Shown: positions 1-6,853, counted from the first letter of the stretch. The stretch: DNA of 9,721 nucleotides from Clostridia bacterium (GCA_012515255.1 JAAYYR010000244.1:1-9721), one strand, 5' to 3'. Notes: generated by a model not told the origin, from the letters alone. A program made the numbers and translations.

Positions 1-1
1 G

Positions 2-1117
2 CAGGAAACGCAATGCGAAGAACTATGCCTGCGCGGCAAAAAAGGCGAACCGGTCGGCATTGGCCGCCTGGAGCGCTTTGTCGCCGACTATCAAATGAAG
101 CATAGTCAGGAACAAAATAAAACCGCCAAAACCAATGGCCATAAGATCGCCGTCATCGGCTCCGGCCCGGCCGGCTTGACCTGCGCTGGCGACCTGGCGA
201 AGATGGGCTATGAGGTAACGGTATTCGAAGCCCTGCATACCCCGGGCGGCGTCCTTGTGTACGGCATCCCTGAATTCCGTCTGCCCAAAGCCCTGGTGCG
301 CGAGGAAATAGCCACCGTGGAAGCCCTGGGCGTCAAAATCATCCCTGATATGGTGATCGGCAAAAGCCTTACCCTGGACGAGCTTTTGGAAGAAGAAGGC
401 TTTGAAGCCGTATTTATCGGCTCCGGCGCCGGACTGCCCAATTTCCAGAAAATCCCCGGCGAAAACCTGCTGGGCGTTTATTCCGCCAATGAGTTCCTCA
501 CCCGCATCAATCTGATGAAGGCCTATGATTTCCCCTGCCATGACACCCCGGTGCAAGTAGGCAAATCCGTGGCCGTAATCGGCGGCGGCAATGTGGCGAT
601 GGACGCGGCTCGCTGCGCCAAAAGAATGGGCGCCGAGAATTCATATATCGTGTACCGCCGCTCTGAAGTTGAGATGCCCGCGCGTGTGGAAGAAGTGCAT
701 CATGCCAAGGAAGAAGGCATTATCTTCCATATGCTGACCAATCCCACGCAAATCCTCGGCGATGAAAACGGCCGGGTCAAAGGCATGGAAGTGATCAAGA
801 TGGAGCTGGGCGAACCGGATGCTTCCGGCCGCCGTCGCCCCGTGCCGATCAAGGGCAGCGAGTATATTCTCGACGTGCAAACCGTGGTCGTCGCTATCGG
901 CAACAGCCCTAACCCGCTAATCAAATCCACCACCCCGGGCCTTGACGCCCAAAAATGGGGCGGCATCATCGCGGATGAAGAAACAGGCCAGACCAGCCGC
1001 ATCGGCGTTTTTGCCGGCGGCGATACAGTCACCGGAGCCGCCACGGTCATCCTTGCCATGGGCGCCGGCAAAAAATCCGCCGCGGCCATCGACGAGTATA
1101 TCAAAAACAAAAAATAG
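2..1117 (+). CDS. NADPH-dependent glutamate synthase small-subunit-like / NfnB-type flavoprotein, 5' partial
   Basis: This is the C-terminal 371 residues of a protein that is usually about 460 residues long; the start lies before the window. The first visible codons read QETQCEELC, the end of the N-terminal cysteine cluster that binds 4Fe-4S in this family, followed by GRLERFVADY. An FAD-binding GSGPAG loop lies at visible residues 53-58, an NADPH-binding GGGNVAMD at 194-201, and the closing flavin motif GVFAGGD at 335-341. Members either form NADPH-dependent glutamate synthase (glutamine + 2-oxoglutarate to glutamate) or are the large subunit of the bifurcating ferredoxin:NADP transhydrogenase NfnAB. 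Fermentative Bacillota often carry this protein next to an NfnA-like FAD/NAD gene. The upstream gene is outside the window, so I cannot choose. Family assignment is firm; the exact activity is not. Confidence 0.93.
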   Translation, partial: QETQCEELCLRGKKGEPVGIGRLERFVADYQMKHSQEQNKTAKTNGHKIAVIGSGPAGLTCAGDLAKMGYEVTVFEALHTPGGVLVYGIPEFRLPKALVREEIATVEALGVKIIPDMVIGKSLTLDELLEEEGFEAVFIGSGAGLPNFQKIPGENLLGVYSANEFLTRINLMKAYDFPCHDTPVQVGKSVAVIGGGNVAMDAARCAKRMGAENSYIVYRRSEVEMPARVEEVHHAKEEGIIFHMLTNPTQILGDENGRVKGMEVIKMELGEPDASGRRRPVPIKGSEYILDVQTVVVAIGNSPNPLIKSTTPGLDAQKWGGIIADEETGQTSRIGVFAGGDTVTGAATVILAMGAGKKSAAAIDEYIKNKK

Positions 1118-1139
1118 ACTCTCGGCATCGACTAGATCA

Positions 1140-1173
1140 AAAAAGAACACAGGCTTTGGCCTGTGTTCTTTTT
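1140..1173. terminator. Bidirectional intrinsic terminator
   Basis: A perfect 15-bp inverted repeat pairs 1140-1154 with 1159-1173 around a 4-nt TTTG loop. The stem core AGAACACAGGC is flanked by an A-run on the left and a T-run on the right, so a U-tract follows the hairpin on either strand. It sits 22 bp after the stop of the glutamate synthase-like gene and 21 bp after the stop of the convergent lipoprotein gene, as expected for a shared terminator. Confidence 0.93.
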
Positions 1174-1194
1174 ATGGCGCGGCTCATCCGCTAA

Positions 1195-2724
1195 TTAATC
1201 AAGGAAATACTCCATCTCAATGCCGCTGATCAGGCCCGATTTAATATAAAAGCGCAGCGTATGCTTGGGAATCAGCGCGGAAGGCGTATATTCATACACC
1301 TTGTCATAGGGGCAAAAATCGCCTTCGCCATAGACCAGGTTTTTGTTCTCGCTTAGCTTGCCGCTGTAAGCCGTGCGCAGAAAAGCCTCGCTCACCCCTA
1401 CCCGCAGCTCGCTAACTGTGCCGACCATGCCGGAAACGCCAAGATTGATATAAGGGTCGGTGGTGTGCATGTGGTAAATATAGGTGCGGCCGCTCTCGCG
1501 AATGGTATAATAGTTGATCTCTGTCTCGCCGGTGGTGGCGCGGGGGCCGAAAACAGCGCGGTACGCATCCGTACCCGGCATATCGGTATTGAGAATCTCC
1601 TCCGGCACCGGTATCTCCATATTATAATCGCTCCAGGGATAATCGCCGAACTGGCGGCCGAGCGTAAACATGAAATCAGAGATGAAAGAAAAGGCCCAAA
1701 TCTCCGGCGGCTCGTCGACGGCGATTTCGCGGATCGCATAATTGAGCGGCATATCAAAGGGCGGCTCGCCCAGATAATGATAGCTGCCATCCGCATTGAC
1801 TGTCAGCAGCAGCAGATAAGGCGCGCCATAGCCGCCCCTGATCCAGCCCTGCTCGTCAACCAGCACCGAACCGGCCAGCACCACCTGGCCCGGATCAGCC
1901 GCGCGGACACGCGAATCCACCTTATAGAGATAAAGCGGCTGCTCGCTTTGTTCTTCATAGTCGGCGATCAGCTCCACCGCCAGCAGCTTAGCGTCGATGA
2001 TGTCGATCACCGCCGACTCGGACTCCACCCAGACGCCGTTGCATTCCTCAAAAGCGGGGCTGCCGGAGCAGGCCAAGATCTGTCGGTTAATCAATTGCCG
2101 GGCGATCTGTTCCGGGCTGCCGTCGCCGGGCGCAGTGGCGAGCAATGCCTGCCTTTGCTCCGCGCTCATATGGGAGATCAGCTTGATCGCGCTTCGCGGC
2201 CAATCTTCGAGCAGGGTCGTAGCCATCAATCGCTTGATCTGCCTGGCATAGGAATCCGGCTGATATATACCGCTTTGATAATCAGGCGAGGTTTTGCTGT
2301 GTTCGTAAATCTCCTTGATCGCCTCATAATCAAAATCCGCCGAGACGATCTGATAGACAGCGCCGTCGTCTTTGATCCGGCATCTGCCCTGCTCATCTAC
2401 GCTCCAGCTAGCCACGGTCCGCCCCGCGCCGCTAAAGGAAATATCGAAGGCGGTCGCATAATCCAATTGTTCGCCGGTCTGCCGCAACTCTAGATTATTG
2501 TACATCCCGATCAGCTTTTGCACCGCTTCCTCGGGCGCGCCGAACATAGCCCAACTGCTGTAGCCGTAAAAGACTAGCACCTGATCGGCCTTGATCGGCT
2601 CCACCTCGGGGTCAACCCTGCCCTCGCAGGAACCCAGCAATAGCGCGGCGGCCAGCATCAGAATGACTGCGGCCATCCATACCCCGCGGTCAAGCCCGCG
2701 AACCAAGCCATTTTTCTGCGCCAT
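1195..2724 (-). CDS. Uncharacterised secreted lipoprotein (509 aa)
   Basis: I do not recognise this family. The N-terminus is a lipoprotein signal: positive residues K4, R9 and R13, a hydrophobic stretch about 15-30, and lipobox LGSC with the acylated cysteine at residue 33. The mature part should therefore be anchored on the outer face of the cytoplasmic membrane. The rest looks like a mixed alpha/beta extracellular protein with no further membrane segment. C219 and C228 flank a short loop and could form a disulfide. The last 80 or so residues (VSELRVGVSE ... YDKVYEY ... LRFYIKSGLISGIEM) alternate strands in a way reminiscent of small BamE-like lipoprotein domains, but this is only a visual impression. 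The start is supported by GAGGG at 2731-2735, six bases upstream of the ATG. It is monocistronic, converging on the terminator at 1140-1173. No catalytic motif is visible. Confidence 0.85.
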   Translation of the reverse strand: MAQKNGLVRGLDRGVWMAAVILMLAAALLLGSCEGRVDPEVEPIKADQVLVFYGYSSWAMFGAPEEAVQKLIGMYNNLELRQTGEQLDYATAFDISFSGAGRTVASWSVDEQGRCRIKDDGAVYQIVSADFDYEAIKEIYEHSKTSPDYQSGIYQPDSYARQIKRLMATTLLEDWPRSAIKLISHMSAEQRQALLATAPGDGSPEQIARQLINRQILACSGSPAFEECNGVWVESESAVIDIIDAKLLAVELIADYEEQSEQPLYLYKVDSRVRAADPGQVVLAGSVLVDEQGWIRGGYGAPYLLLLTVNADGSYHYLGEPPFDMPLNYAIREIAVDEPPEIWAFSFISDFMFTLGRQFGDYPWSDYNMEIPVPEEILNTDMPGTDAYRAVFGPRATTGETEINYYTIRESGRTYIYHMHTTDPYINLGVSGMVGTVSELRVGVSEAFLRTAYSGKLSENKNLVYGEGDFCPYDKVYEYTPSALIPKHTLRFYIKSGLISGIEMEYFLD

Positions 2725-2784
2725 AATTATCCCTCATTTCCTTGTATTCGGTCAAATGCGCTGTTTTGATATATTGATGTAATT

Positions 2785-2790
2785 ATTATA
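2785..2790 (-). promoter_or_regulatory. Possible -10 element for the lipoprotein gene
   Basis: On the minus strand these bases read TATAAT, about 60 bp upstream of the lipoprotein start, inside an AT-rich stretch (2769-2806). No good -35 box sits 16-18 bp further upstream; the sequence there is G+C-rich (GGGCAG). The assignment is therefore weak. Confidence 0.35.
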
Positions 2791-2829
2791 GTTTTATATA
2801 TATTTTCCTGCCCCCGACCGCTATCCCAT

Positions 2830-2858
2830 TTGACAGCAAAGGGCAAAAAAGGTATGCT
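2830..2858 (+). promoter_or_regulatory. Sigma-A-type promoter for the DUF2726/membrane protein unit
   Basis: A perfect -35 TTGACA (2830-2835) is separated by exactly 17 bp from a -10 TATGCT (2853-2858). Transcription would start near 2865, giving a leader of about 45 nt before the ATG at 2910. Confidence 0.8.
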
Positions 2859-2896
2859 TTTACTGAAAATCCGTTTAACCCGACCTCTTTATAGCC

Positions 2897-2904
2897 GGAG
2901 GTGA
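2897..2904 (+). promoter_or_regulatory. Ribosome binding site deciding the start at 2910
   Basis: GGAGGTGA is a near-perfect Shine-Dalgarno sequence, with GGAGG ending 8 bases before ATG 2910. The in-frame GTG at 2901 lies inside this sequence and so cannot be the start. Confidence 0.9.
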
Positions 2905-2909
2905 GTTTC

Positions 2910-3404
2910 ATGCCTTATTTGGTCCTTGGCCTGCTGATCATCGGCGCCGTTATCTATAGCGTCATCATCAAAATTAAACATCTCGACCCTTTGGATAAAT
3001 TGTCCTCCTGGCCCTATGAGAAAAAGCAGCAAGTGCTTAGCCCGCTGGAGATGGCTTTTTACCAGGCGCTGCTTGCCCATCTACAGCCCGGGCTGGCGGT
3101 AATGGCCAAAGTGCGCCTGGACGATATACTTTATGTGGCGCAAAAATCCCGTGAGACAGGCGCATTGCGCGATAAATTAGCCGGTCGCGGCCTTGATTTT
3201 CTCATTTGCGAGTCGGCAACATTGCGCCCTGTATGCGCGCTCGATTTCGATGATCCGCTCGATGCTCCCGCCGGGCAAAAAGAAACTCTGGCCAAAATTC
3301 TTACTGCAGCGCATTTGCGCTTATTCAGCTTTCAGCCGCAATATGAATATACGGCTGCGGATTTCCAGCCAATCAACGACTTATTTGCCAGCGGCAATTA
3401 TTAG
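2910..3404 (+). CDS. Membrane-anchored DUF2726 domain protein (164 aa)
   Basis: Residues 3-20 form one hydrophobic membrane segment followed by basic KIKH, placing the rest in the cytoplasm. Residues 43-150 match the DUF2726 pattern: LSPLEMAFYQALL (43-55), KVRLDDIL (67-74), LDFLICESATLRPVCALDFDD (about 95-115), and a final AAHLRLFSF strand. The family is thought to have a restriction-endonuclease-like fold from its conserved acidic residues, but its function is unknown. Two departures from the usual motif are visible: the common E of the IELDD strand is D112 here, and the S-S-H that usually follows is replaced by PLD, so catalytic activity is doubtful. The start follows a strong ribosome binding site. 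It has its own promoter (2830-2858) and probably shares a transcript with the membrane protein at 3495. The domain call is from memory of the family pattern. Confidence 0.8.
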   Translation: MPYLVLGLLIIGAVIYSVIIKIKHLDPLDKLSSWPYEKKQQVLSPLEMAFYQALLAHLQPGLAVMAKVRLDDILYVAQKSRETGALRDKLAGRGLDFLICESATLRPVCALDFDDPLDAPAGQKETLAKILTAAHLRLFSFQPQYEYTAADFQPINDLFASGNY

Positions 3405-3427
3405 CCGTAGCGCAATGGCTTCCAGAT

Positions 3428-3454
3428 GCCGCTCTTGCGGCCATGCATAAGAGC
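3428..3454 (+). repeat. Two overlapping, mutually exclusive small stems between the two genes
   Basis: GCCGC (3428-3432) can pair with GCGGC (3437-3441) around a TCTT loop. Alternatively GCTCTT (3431-3436) can pair with AAGAGC (3449-3454). The two share bases and cannot form together. They lie in the 90-bp spacer before the membrane protein gene. There is no U-tract, so they are not a terminator. Functional meaning is uncertain. Confidence 0.35.
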
Positions 3455-3482
3455 CGGGGCTTTCGGTCACATTAAGCCAAGC

Positions 3483-3489
3483 GAGGTGA
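3483..3489 (+). promoter_or_regulatory. Ribosome binding site deciding the start at 3495
   Basis: GAGGTGA matches the 3' end of 16S rRNA, with GAGG ending 8 bases before ATG 3495. The frame is open upstream to an ATG at 3426, but that start has no comparable site and would add a 23-residue non-hydrophobic extension. Confidence 0.85.
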
Positions 3490-3494
3490 CTACT

Positions 3495-4064
3495 ATGCCC
3501 TTTGGCTTTATTTTGCCCGTGTTCCTGGCGCTATGGCTGGTGATCGGCGATCGCAAGACAGCCTTGGCCGCCTGGCGGCTCAAGCCGCTTTCGGCATTGG
3601 CGCTCATTCTTGGCATCCTGATTCTATCCTATATTAATATTGCGGTCGGCCCTATCTTTTTTAATTTGGGGGCGCTTTTTCTCTCCGCCTATTGTTTATG
3701 GCTTTATTTACGACTGCGCGGTGTGGATCAGGCGCGCATCGCAGCCGCGACCCTGCTCGTCGCCGCCCTCATTTTCGTGGCGCGCAATGGCCTGTTATGG
3801 CAAGTCGACCAGTTCTTCGCCTATAGCGAAGCAGCGGCCATGCTGCTGGCCCTCTTGTTTGCCGCCGCGGCCGGCGGCTACCGCCAGTCTTTGATCGCCG
3901 CCTCGCTCGGCGCGGGAGCGGCTTTTTTCGCTACTATGCTGGCAGTCGGCAGCAGCTCCTGGCTGCCCTATCTTAATCTTGGCATTCTGCTCAGCGGCGG
4001 CTCCTGGCTGCTGCTTTGGCTCAGCCACTATTTTCGCCGCCGCCAGTTGACTAATGAACGCTAA
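3495..4064 (+). CDS. Uncharacterised polytopic membrane protein (189 aa)
   Basis: I do not recognise the family by sequence. Hydrophobic segments lie at about residues 3-18, 33-49, 54-73, 80-96, 110-126, 132-150 and 158-178, so six or seven membrane helices almost fill the protein. The C-terminus is basic (RRRQ) and probably cytoplasmic. No charged residues arranged like a transporter or enzyme active site stand out; D105 and the WQVDQFF loop (102-108) between helices are the only polar feature of note. It is 90 bp downstream of the DUF2726 gene on the same strand with no clear promoter between, so the two are probably co-transcribed. Size and position just before the der operon recall Bacillus YphA, but I see no motif that proves homology. 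Its final codons overlap the promoter of the next operon. Confidence 0.82.
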   Translation: MPFGFILPVFLALWLVIGDRKTALAAWRLKPLSALALILGILILSYINIAVGPIFFNLGALFLSAYCLWLYLRLRGVDQARIAAATLLVAALIFVARNGLLWQVDQFFAYSEAAAMLLALLFAAAAGGYRQSLIAASLGAGAAFFATMLAVGSSSWLPYLNLGILLSGGSWLLLWLSHYFRRRQLTNER

Positions 4065-4075
4065 TGTTAGATAAT
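4047..4075 (+). promoter_or_regulatory. Promoter for the DUF512-der-plsY-gpsA operon
   Basis: TTGACT (4047-4052) and GATAAT (4070-4075) are separated by 17 bp, each one base from consensus, and are followed by an AT-rich run. The -35 box lies within the last codons of the upstream membrane protein gene. Transcription would begin near 4082, leaving a leader of about 60 nt. Confidence 0.65.
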
Positions 4076-4108
4076 ATATAAATACGGTATATTGCCGGCG
4101 CACCGCTG

Positions 4109-4129
4109 CCCGCCTTGGCGGCGGGTTTT
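4109..4129 (+). terminator. Terminator-like hairpin in the operon leader (possible attenuator)
   Basis: CCCGCC (4109-4114) pairs perfectly with GGCGGG (4120-4125) around a 5-nt loop and is followed directly by TTTT, then ATT. This has the form of a short intrinsic terminator. It lies downstream of the likely promoter and only 7 bases upstream of the ribosome binding site of the DUF512 gene. It may end transcripts coming from 3495-4064, attenuate the operon, or be a weak leftover terminator. Confidence 0.55.
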
Positions 4130-4132
4130 ATT

Positions 4133-4138
4133 GGAGGG
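4133..4138 (+). promoter_or_regulatory. Ribosome binding site deciding the start at 4142
   Basis: GGAGGG followed by AGC precedes ATG 4142. The spacing is tight, three to four bases. The in-frame TTG at 4115 lies inside the leader hairpin and has no ribosome binding site, so it is rejected. Confidence 0.75.
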
Positions 4139-4141
4139 AGC

Positions 4142-5482
4142 ATGGGAGGAAAAATTGCCGCGGTGATCGAGGGCAGCATCGCCGAGGAAATCGGCATCGT
4201 GCCCGGCGATGCTCTGCTGGCTATCAATGATAATGAAATCTGCGATTTAATTGATTATAATTATTTTGCCGACGAGGAATACCTGGAGCTGACAATAGAA
4301 AAACCGGACGGCGAAATCTGGTTATGCGAGGTGGAGAAATATCCGGAGGAAGAACTGGGCCTGGTTTTTGATTCAGCGGTTTTCGACGGCATCCGCCATT
4401 GCGCCAATCATTGTCTGTTCTGCTTCGTCGATCAATTACCGCCCCAATCCCGGCCGACCCTGAAGATCAAGGACGATGATTACCGGATGAGTTTCCTGGA
4501 GGGAAACTTCATCACCTGCACCAATCTGAGCGAAGAAGACTATCAGCGCATCGGCGAGCTGCATTTATCGCCTTTGTATGTCTCGGTACATACGGTAGAC
4601 CCCCTGCTGCGGCAAACACTGCTCGGTTTAAAAAAACCCGCTGAGATCCTACTCACACTGCAGCGCCTTATTGCTCTTGGCTGCCGCATCCATACCCAAA
4701 TCGTTCTCTGCCCCGGAATCAATGACGGCGATAAGCTGCGCGAAAGCCTGGATTCCCTCGCCGGACTGGCCCTGCCGCGCGGCGGCAACCGCGAAGCCTC
4801 GCCGGCGGGCGGCCTGCTCTCGATCGCCGTGGTGCCGGTGGGCCTGACCTGCTTTCAGCGCCATCCTGAGCTGCGACCGCTCAGCGTGGACGAGGCCGCG
4901 GCCTTGCTGGACGAAATCGAGGCCCGGCAGCGGCAATACCTCGCCAGCCTGGGCAGCCGCCTTGTTTTTGCCGCGGACGAATTATATCTTCAGGCGGGGC
5001 GGCCTTTTCCCGCGGCGGAAGAGTATGAGGATTATCCCCAGCTGGAAAACGGCGTCGGCCTGGCCGCGCAATTTCTCGACCGCTGGCAACAAATACGCGG
5101 CAGCGTCCCCCCAAGGCCTGCGCCCTGCACGGCCGCAATCATCAGCGGCGTTAGCGGCGCCGCGGTCTTGCGTCCGGTTGTGGAGGAGATCCGCCACATC
5201 AGCAATAGTAATCTAACACTGCTTGAGGTGCCGAATCAATTCTTCGGCCCGAGCGTCACTGTGAGCGGTCTGCTCACAGGCTCCTGCATAGCGAGCGCCA
5301 TCAGACCGGGCAGCTTTCAGCAACTGATCCTGCCCGCCGCCATGCTCAAGCATGATCAGGATGTTTTTCTCGATAATATGACGGTAGAACAATTGGCCGC
5401 GACGCTGCAAGCGAAAATTACGGTCTGCGACCCGGATCCCGCTTCACTGCTTCAGGCCATGTACATTTATTCACCGGCTTAG
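4142..5482 (+). CDS. PDZ / radical SAM / DUF512 protein (446 aa)
   Basis: Residues 1-65 look like a degenerate PDZ domain (AAVIEGSIAEEIGIVPGDALLAIND). A CxxxCxxC cluster follows at C87, C91 and C94 (CANHCLFC), the motif that binds the 4Fe-4S cluster in radical SAM enzymes. A TIM-barrel-like region with CPGINDG and SIAVVPVGLTCF comes next. The C-terminal DUF512 domain shows FAADELYLQAG, PQLENGVGL, NQFFGPSVTVSGLLTG and LPAAMLKHDQDVFLDN, all characteristic of the family. Length is normal for the family. The reaction is unknown. Members are widespread in Bacillota and cyanobacteria and often sit beside der, as here: the der start is 19 bp after this stop. It is the first gene of the operon. Family assignment is firm; function is open. 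Confidence 0.93.
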   Translation: MGGKIAAVIEGSIAEEIGIVPGDALLAINDNEICDLIDYNYFADEEYLELTIEKPDGEIWLCEVEKYPEEELGLVFDSAVFDGIRHCANHCLFCFVDQLPPQSRPTLKIKDDDYRMSFLEGNFITCTNLSEEDYQRIGELHLSPLYVSVHTVDPLLRQTLLGLKKPAEILLTLQRLIALGCRIHTQIVLCPGINDGDKLRESLDSLAGLALPRGGNREASPAGGLLSIAVVPVGLTCFQRHPELRPLSVDEAAALLDEIEARQRQYLASLGSRLVFAADELYLQAGRPFPAAEEYEDYPQLENGVGLAAQFLDRWQQIRGSVPPRPAPCTAAIISGVSGAAVLRPVVEEIRHISNSNLTLLEVPNQFFGPSVTVSGLLTGSCIASAIRPGSFQQLILPAAMLKHDQDVFLDNMTVEQLAATLQAKITVCDPDPASLLQAMYIYSPA

Positions 5483-5501
5483 CCGCAAACGCGGAGGAAT
5501 T

Positions 5502-6839
5502 ATGTCTAAACCGATTGTAGCCATTGTGGGCCGGGAAAATGTCGGCAAATCCACTCTTTTCAACCGCATCATCGGCGCGCGTCATGCTATCGTCGAGAAT
5601 ACGCCGGGTATTACCCGCGACCGCCTGTACCGCGACGCCGAATGGCTGAATCGCGATTTTACCGTCATCGATACCGGCGGCATCAAATTCGTCAGCGAGG
5701 CCGGCCCCATCGCCGGCAAGGTAAGGCAGCAAGCCGAGCTGGCCATTGAGGAAGCGGCGGTGATCATCCTCGTCGTGGACGTAACCGAGGGGCTGACGGC
5801 TGATGACGAGGATGTGGCGGAACTGCTGCGCCGCAGCGGCAAGCCGGTTGTGGTCGCCGTCAATAAAAACGATGATTTCAGCGACGCGACCAAATTGCTG
5901 CCGGTCTATGAATTCTATAATCTGGGGCTAGGCGAGCCGATTGCCATCTCCGCCTCCCATGCCTTGAATATCGGCGACCTGCTGGATGTGGTGATCGCTC
6001 ATTTTCCGCCGTCAGCGGATGCGGAAATAGAAGGCGACCGCATCCATATCGCTTTTATCGGCCGCCCCAATGTGGGCAAAAGCTCCCTGGTCAATCGGCT
6101 TTTGGGACAAGAACGGGTGATTGTCAGCGATATACCCGGCACCACGCGCGACGCTATCGACACTGTCCTCGTCAAGGACGACCGGGAATATGTGATCATC
6201 GATACGGCAGGCATGCGGCGCAAGGGCCGCATCAATGAGCCGGCCGAGCATTATAGCATCAGCCGCGCCATCAATGCCATCGACCGCTCGGACGTGGCGG
6301 TGCTGGTCATCGACGCCGAGGCCGGCATTATCGACATGGACAAGCATATAGCGGGCTATGCGCATGAGGCGGGCAAGGGTCTGCTTATTGTCGTCAATAA
6401 ATGGGATTTGCCGGAAAAAGACACCAATACCATGGCCCGCTTCGAAAAAGAACTAAAAGAAGAACTGGGCTTCGCCTCATATGCCCTGAGCGTTTTCGTT
6501 TCAGCCAAGACCGGCCGGCGCTGCGAGAAAATTTTGCCGCTAACGAGCTTTATCGCCGAGCAAGCCAGCCGCCGCCTGGGGACATCCCAGCTAAACGAAG
6601 TGCTGCGCGAGGCTGTAGCCTTGAATCCGCCGCCGACGGACAAAGGCCGGCGGCTCAAGGTTCTCTATGCCACCCAAGTAGGCGTTAAGCCGCCGAAAAT
6701 CGTCATTTTCCTCAATGATCCCGAACTGATGCATTTTTCCTATGCCCGCTATCTGGAAAACAAGCTGCGCGAAGCCTTTGGCTTTGCCGGTACGCCGATT
6801 TCCCTCATCTGGCGGCAAAGAGAAAAAGAAAAACTTTAA
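5502..6839 (+). CDS. der: Ribosome biogenesis GTPase Der (EngA)
   Basis: Der is a cytoplasmic double GTPase needed for maturation of the 50S ribosomal subunit. G domain 1 shows the P-loop GRENVGKST (10-18), TPGITRD (34-40), DTGG (57-60), NKND (121-124) and SAS (150-152). G domain 2 shows GRPNVGKSS (187-195), PGTTRD (212-217), DTAG (234-237), NKWD (299-302) and SAK (334-336). The KH-like C-terminal domain includes LYATQVGVKPPKIVIF and HFSYARYLENKLR. At 445 residues it has the usual length and every essential GTPase motif. One oddity is E12 in the first P-loop, where Der nearly always has proline (GRPNVGKST). GGAGG at 5493-5497 lies four bases before the ATG. It is the second gene of the operon, with plsY starting 22 bp after its stop. 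Confidence 0.97.
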   Translation: MSKPIVAIVGRENVGKSTLFNRIIGARHAIVENTPGITRDRLYRDAEWLNRDFTVIDTGGIKFVSEAGPIAGKVRQQAELAIEEAAVIILVVDVTEGLTADDEDVAELLRRSGKPVVVAVNKNDDFSDATKLLPVYEFYNLGLGEPIAISASHALNIGDLLDVVIAHFPPSADAEIEGDRIHIAFIGRPNVGKSSLVNRLLGQERVIVSDIPGTTRDAIDTVLVKDDREYVIIDTAGMRRKGRINEPAEHYSISRAINAIDRSDVAVLVIDAEAGIIDMDKHIAGYAHEAGKGLLIVVNKWDLPEKDTNTMARFEKELKEELGFASYALSVFVSAKTGRRCEKILPLTSFIAEQASRRLGTSQLNEVLREAVALNPPPTDKGRRLKVLYATQVGVKPPKIVIFLNDPELMHFSYARYLENKLREAFGFAGTPISLIWRQREKEKL

Positions 6840-6847
6840 CCTTTATG

Positions 6848-6853
6848 AGGAGG
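6848..6853 (+). promoter_or_regulatory. Ribosome binding site deciding the plsY start
   Basis: AGGAGG is a perfect Shine-Dalgarno core eight bases before ATG 6862. The frame is open upstream to 6742 inside der, but such a start would add 40 lysine- and arginine-rich residues foreign to PlsY. Confidence 0.9.

Noticed and set aside
23..556. Minus-strand open frame of 177 codons opposite the glutamate synthase-like gene
   Set aside because: It overlaps conserved FAD- and NADPH-binding segments on the other strand and resembles no protein family.
1465..2493. Long plus-strand open frame (342 codons) opposite the lipoprotein gene
   Set aside because: It lies wholly antisense to a gene with a signal peptide, lipobox, ribosome binding site and terminator. 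Its translation is rich in Arg, His and Ile with no domain pattern, as expected for an antisense shadow of a GC-rich gene.
2728..2755. TTGACC and GATAAT on the minus strand, 18 bp apart, before the lipoprotein gene
   Set aside because: Transcription from this pair would begin at or inside the start codon and lose the ribosome binding site, so it is probably accidental.
2901..2909. GTG start for the DUF2726 gene
   Set aside because: The GTG is part of the GGAGGTGAG Shine-Dalgarno sequence that serves the ATG at 2910.
4115..4141. TTG start for the DUF512 gene
   Set aside because: It sits in the loop of the leader hairpin and has no ribosome binding site; ATG 4142 follows GGAGGG.
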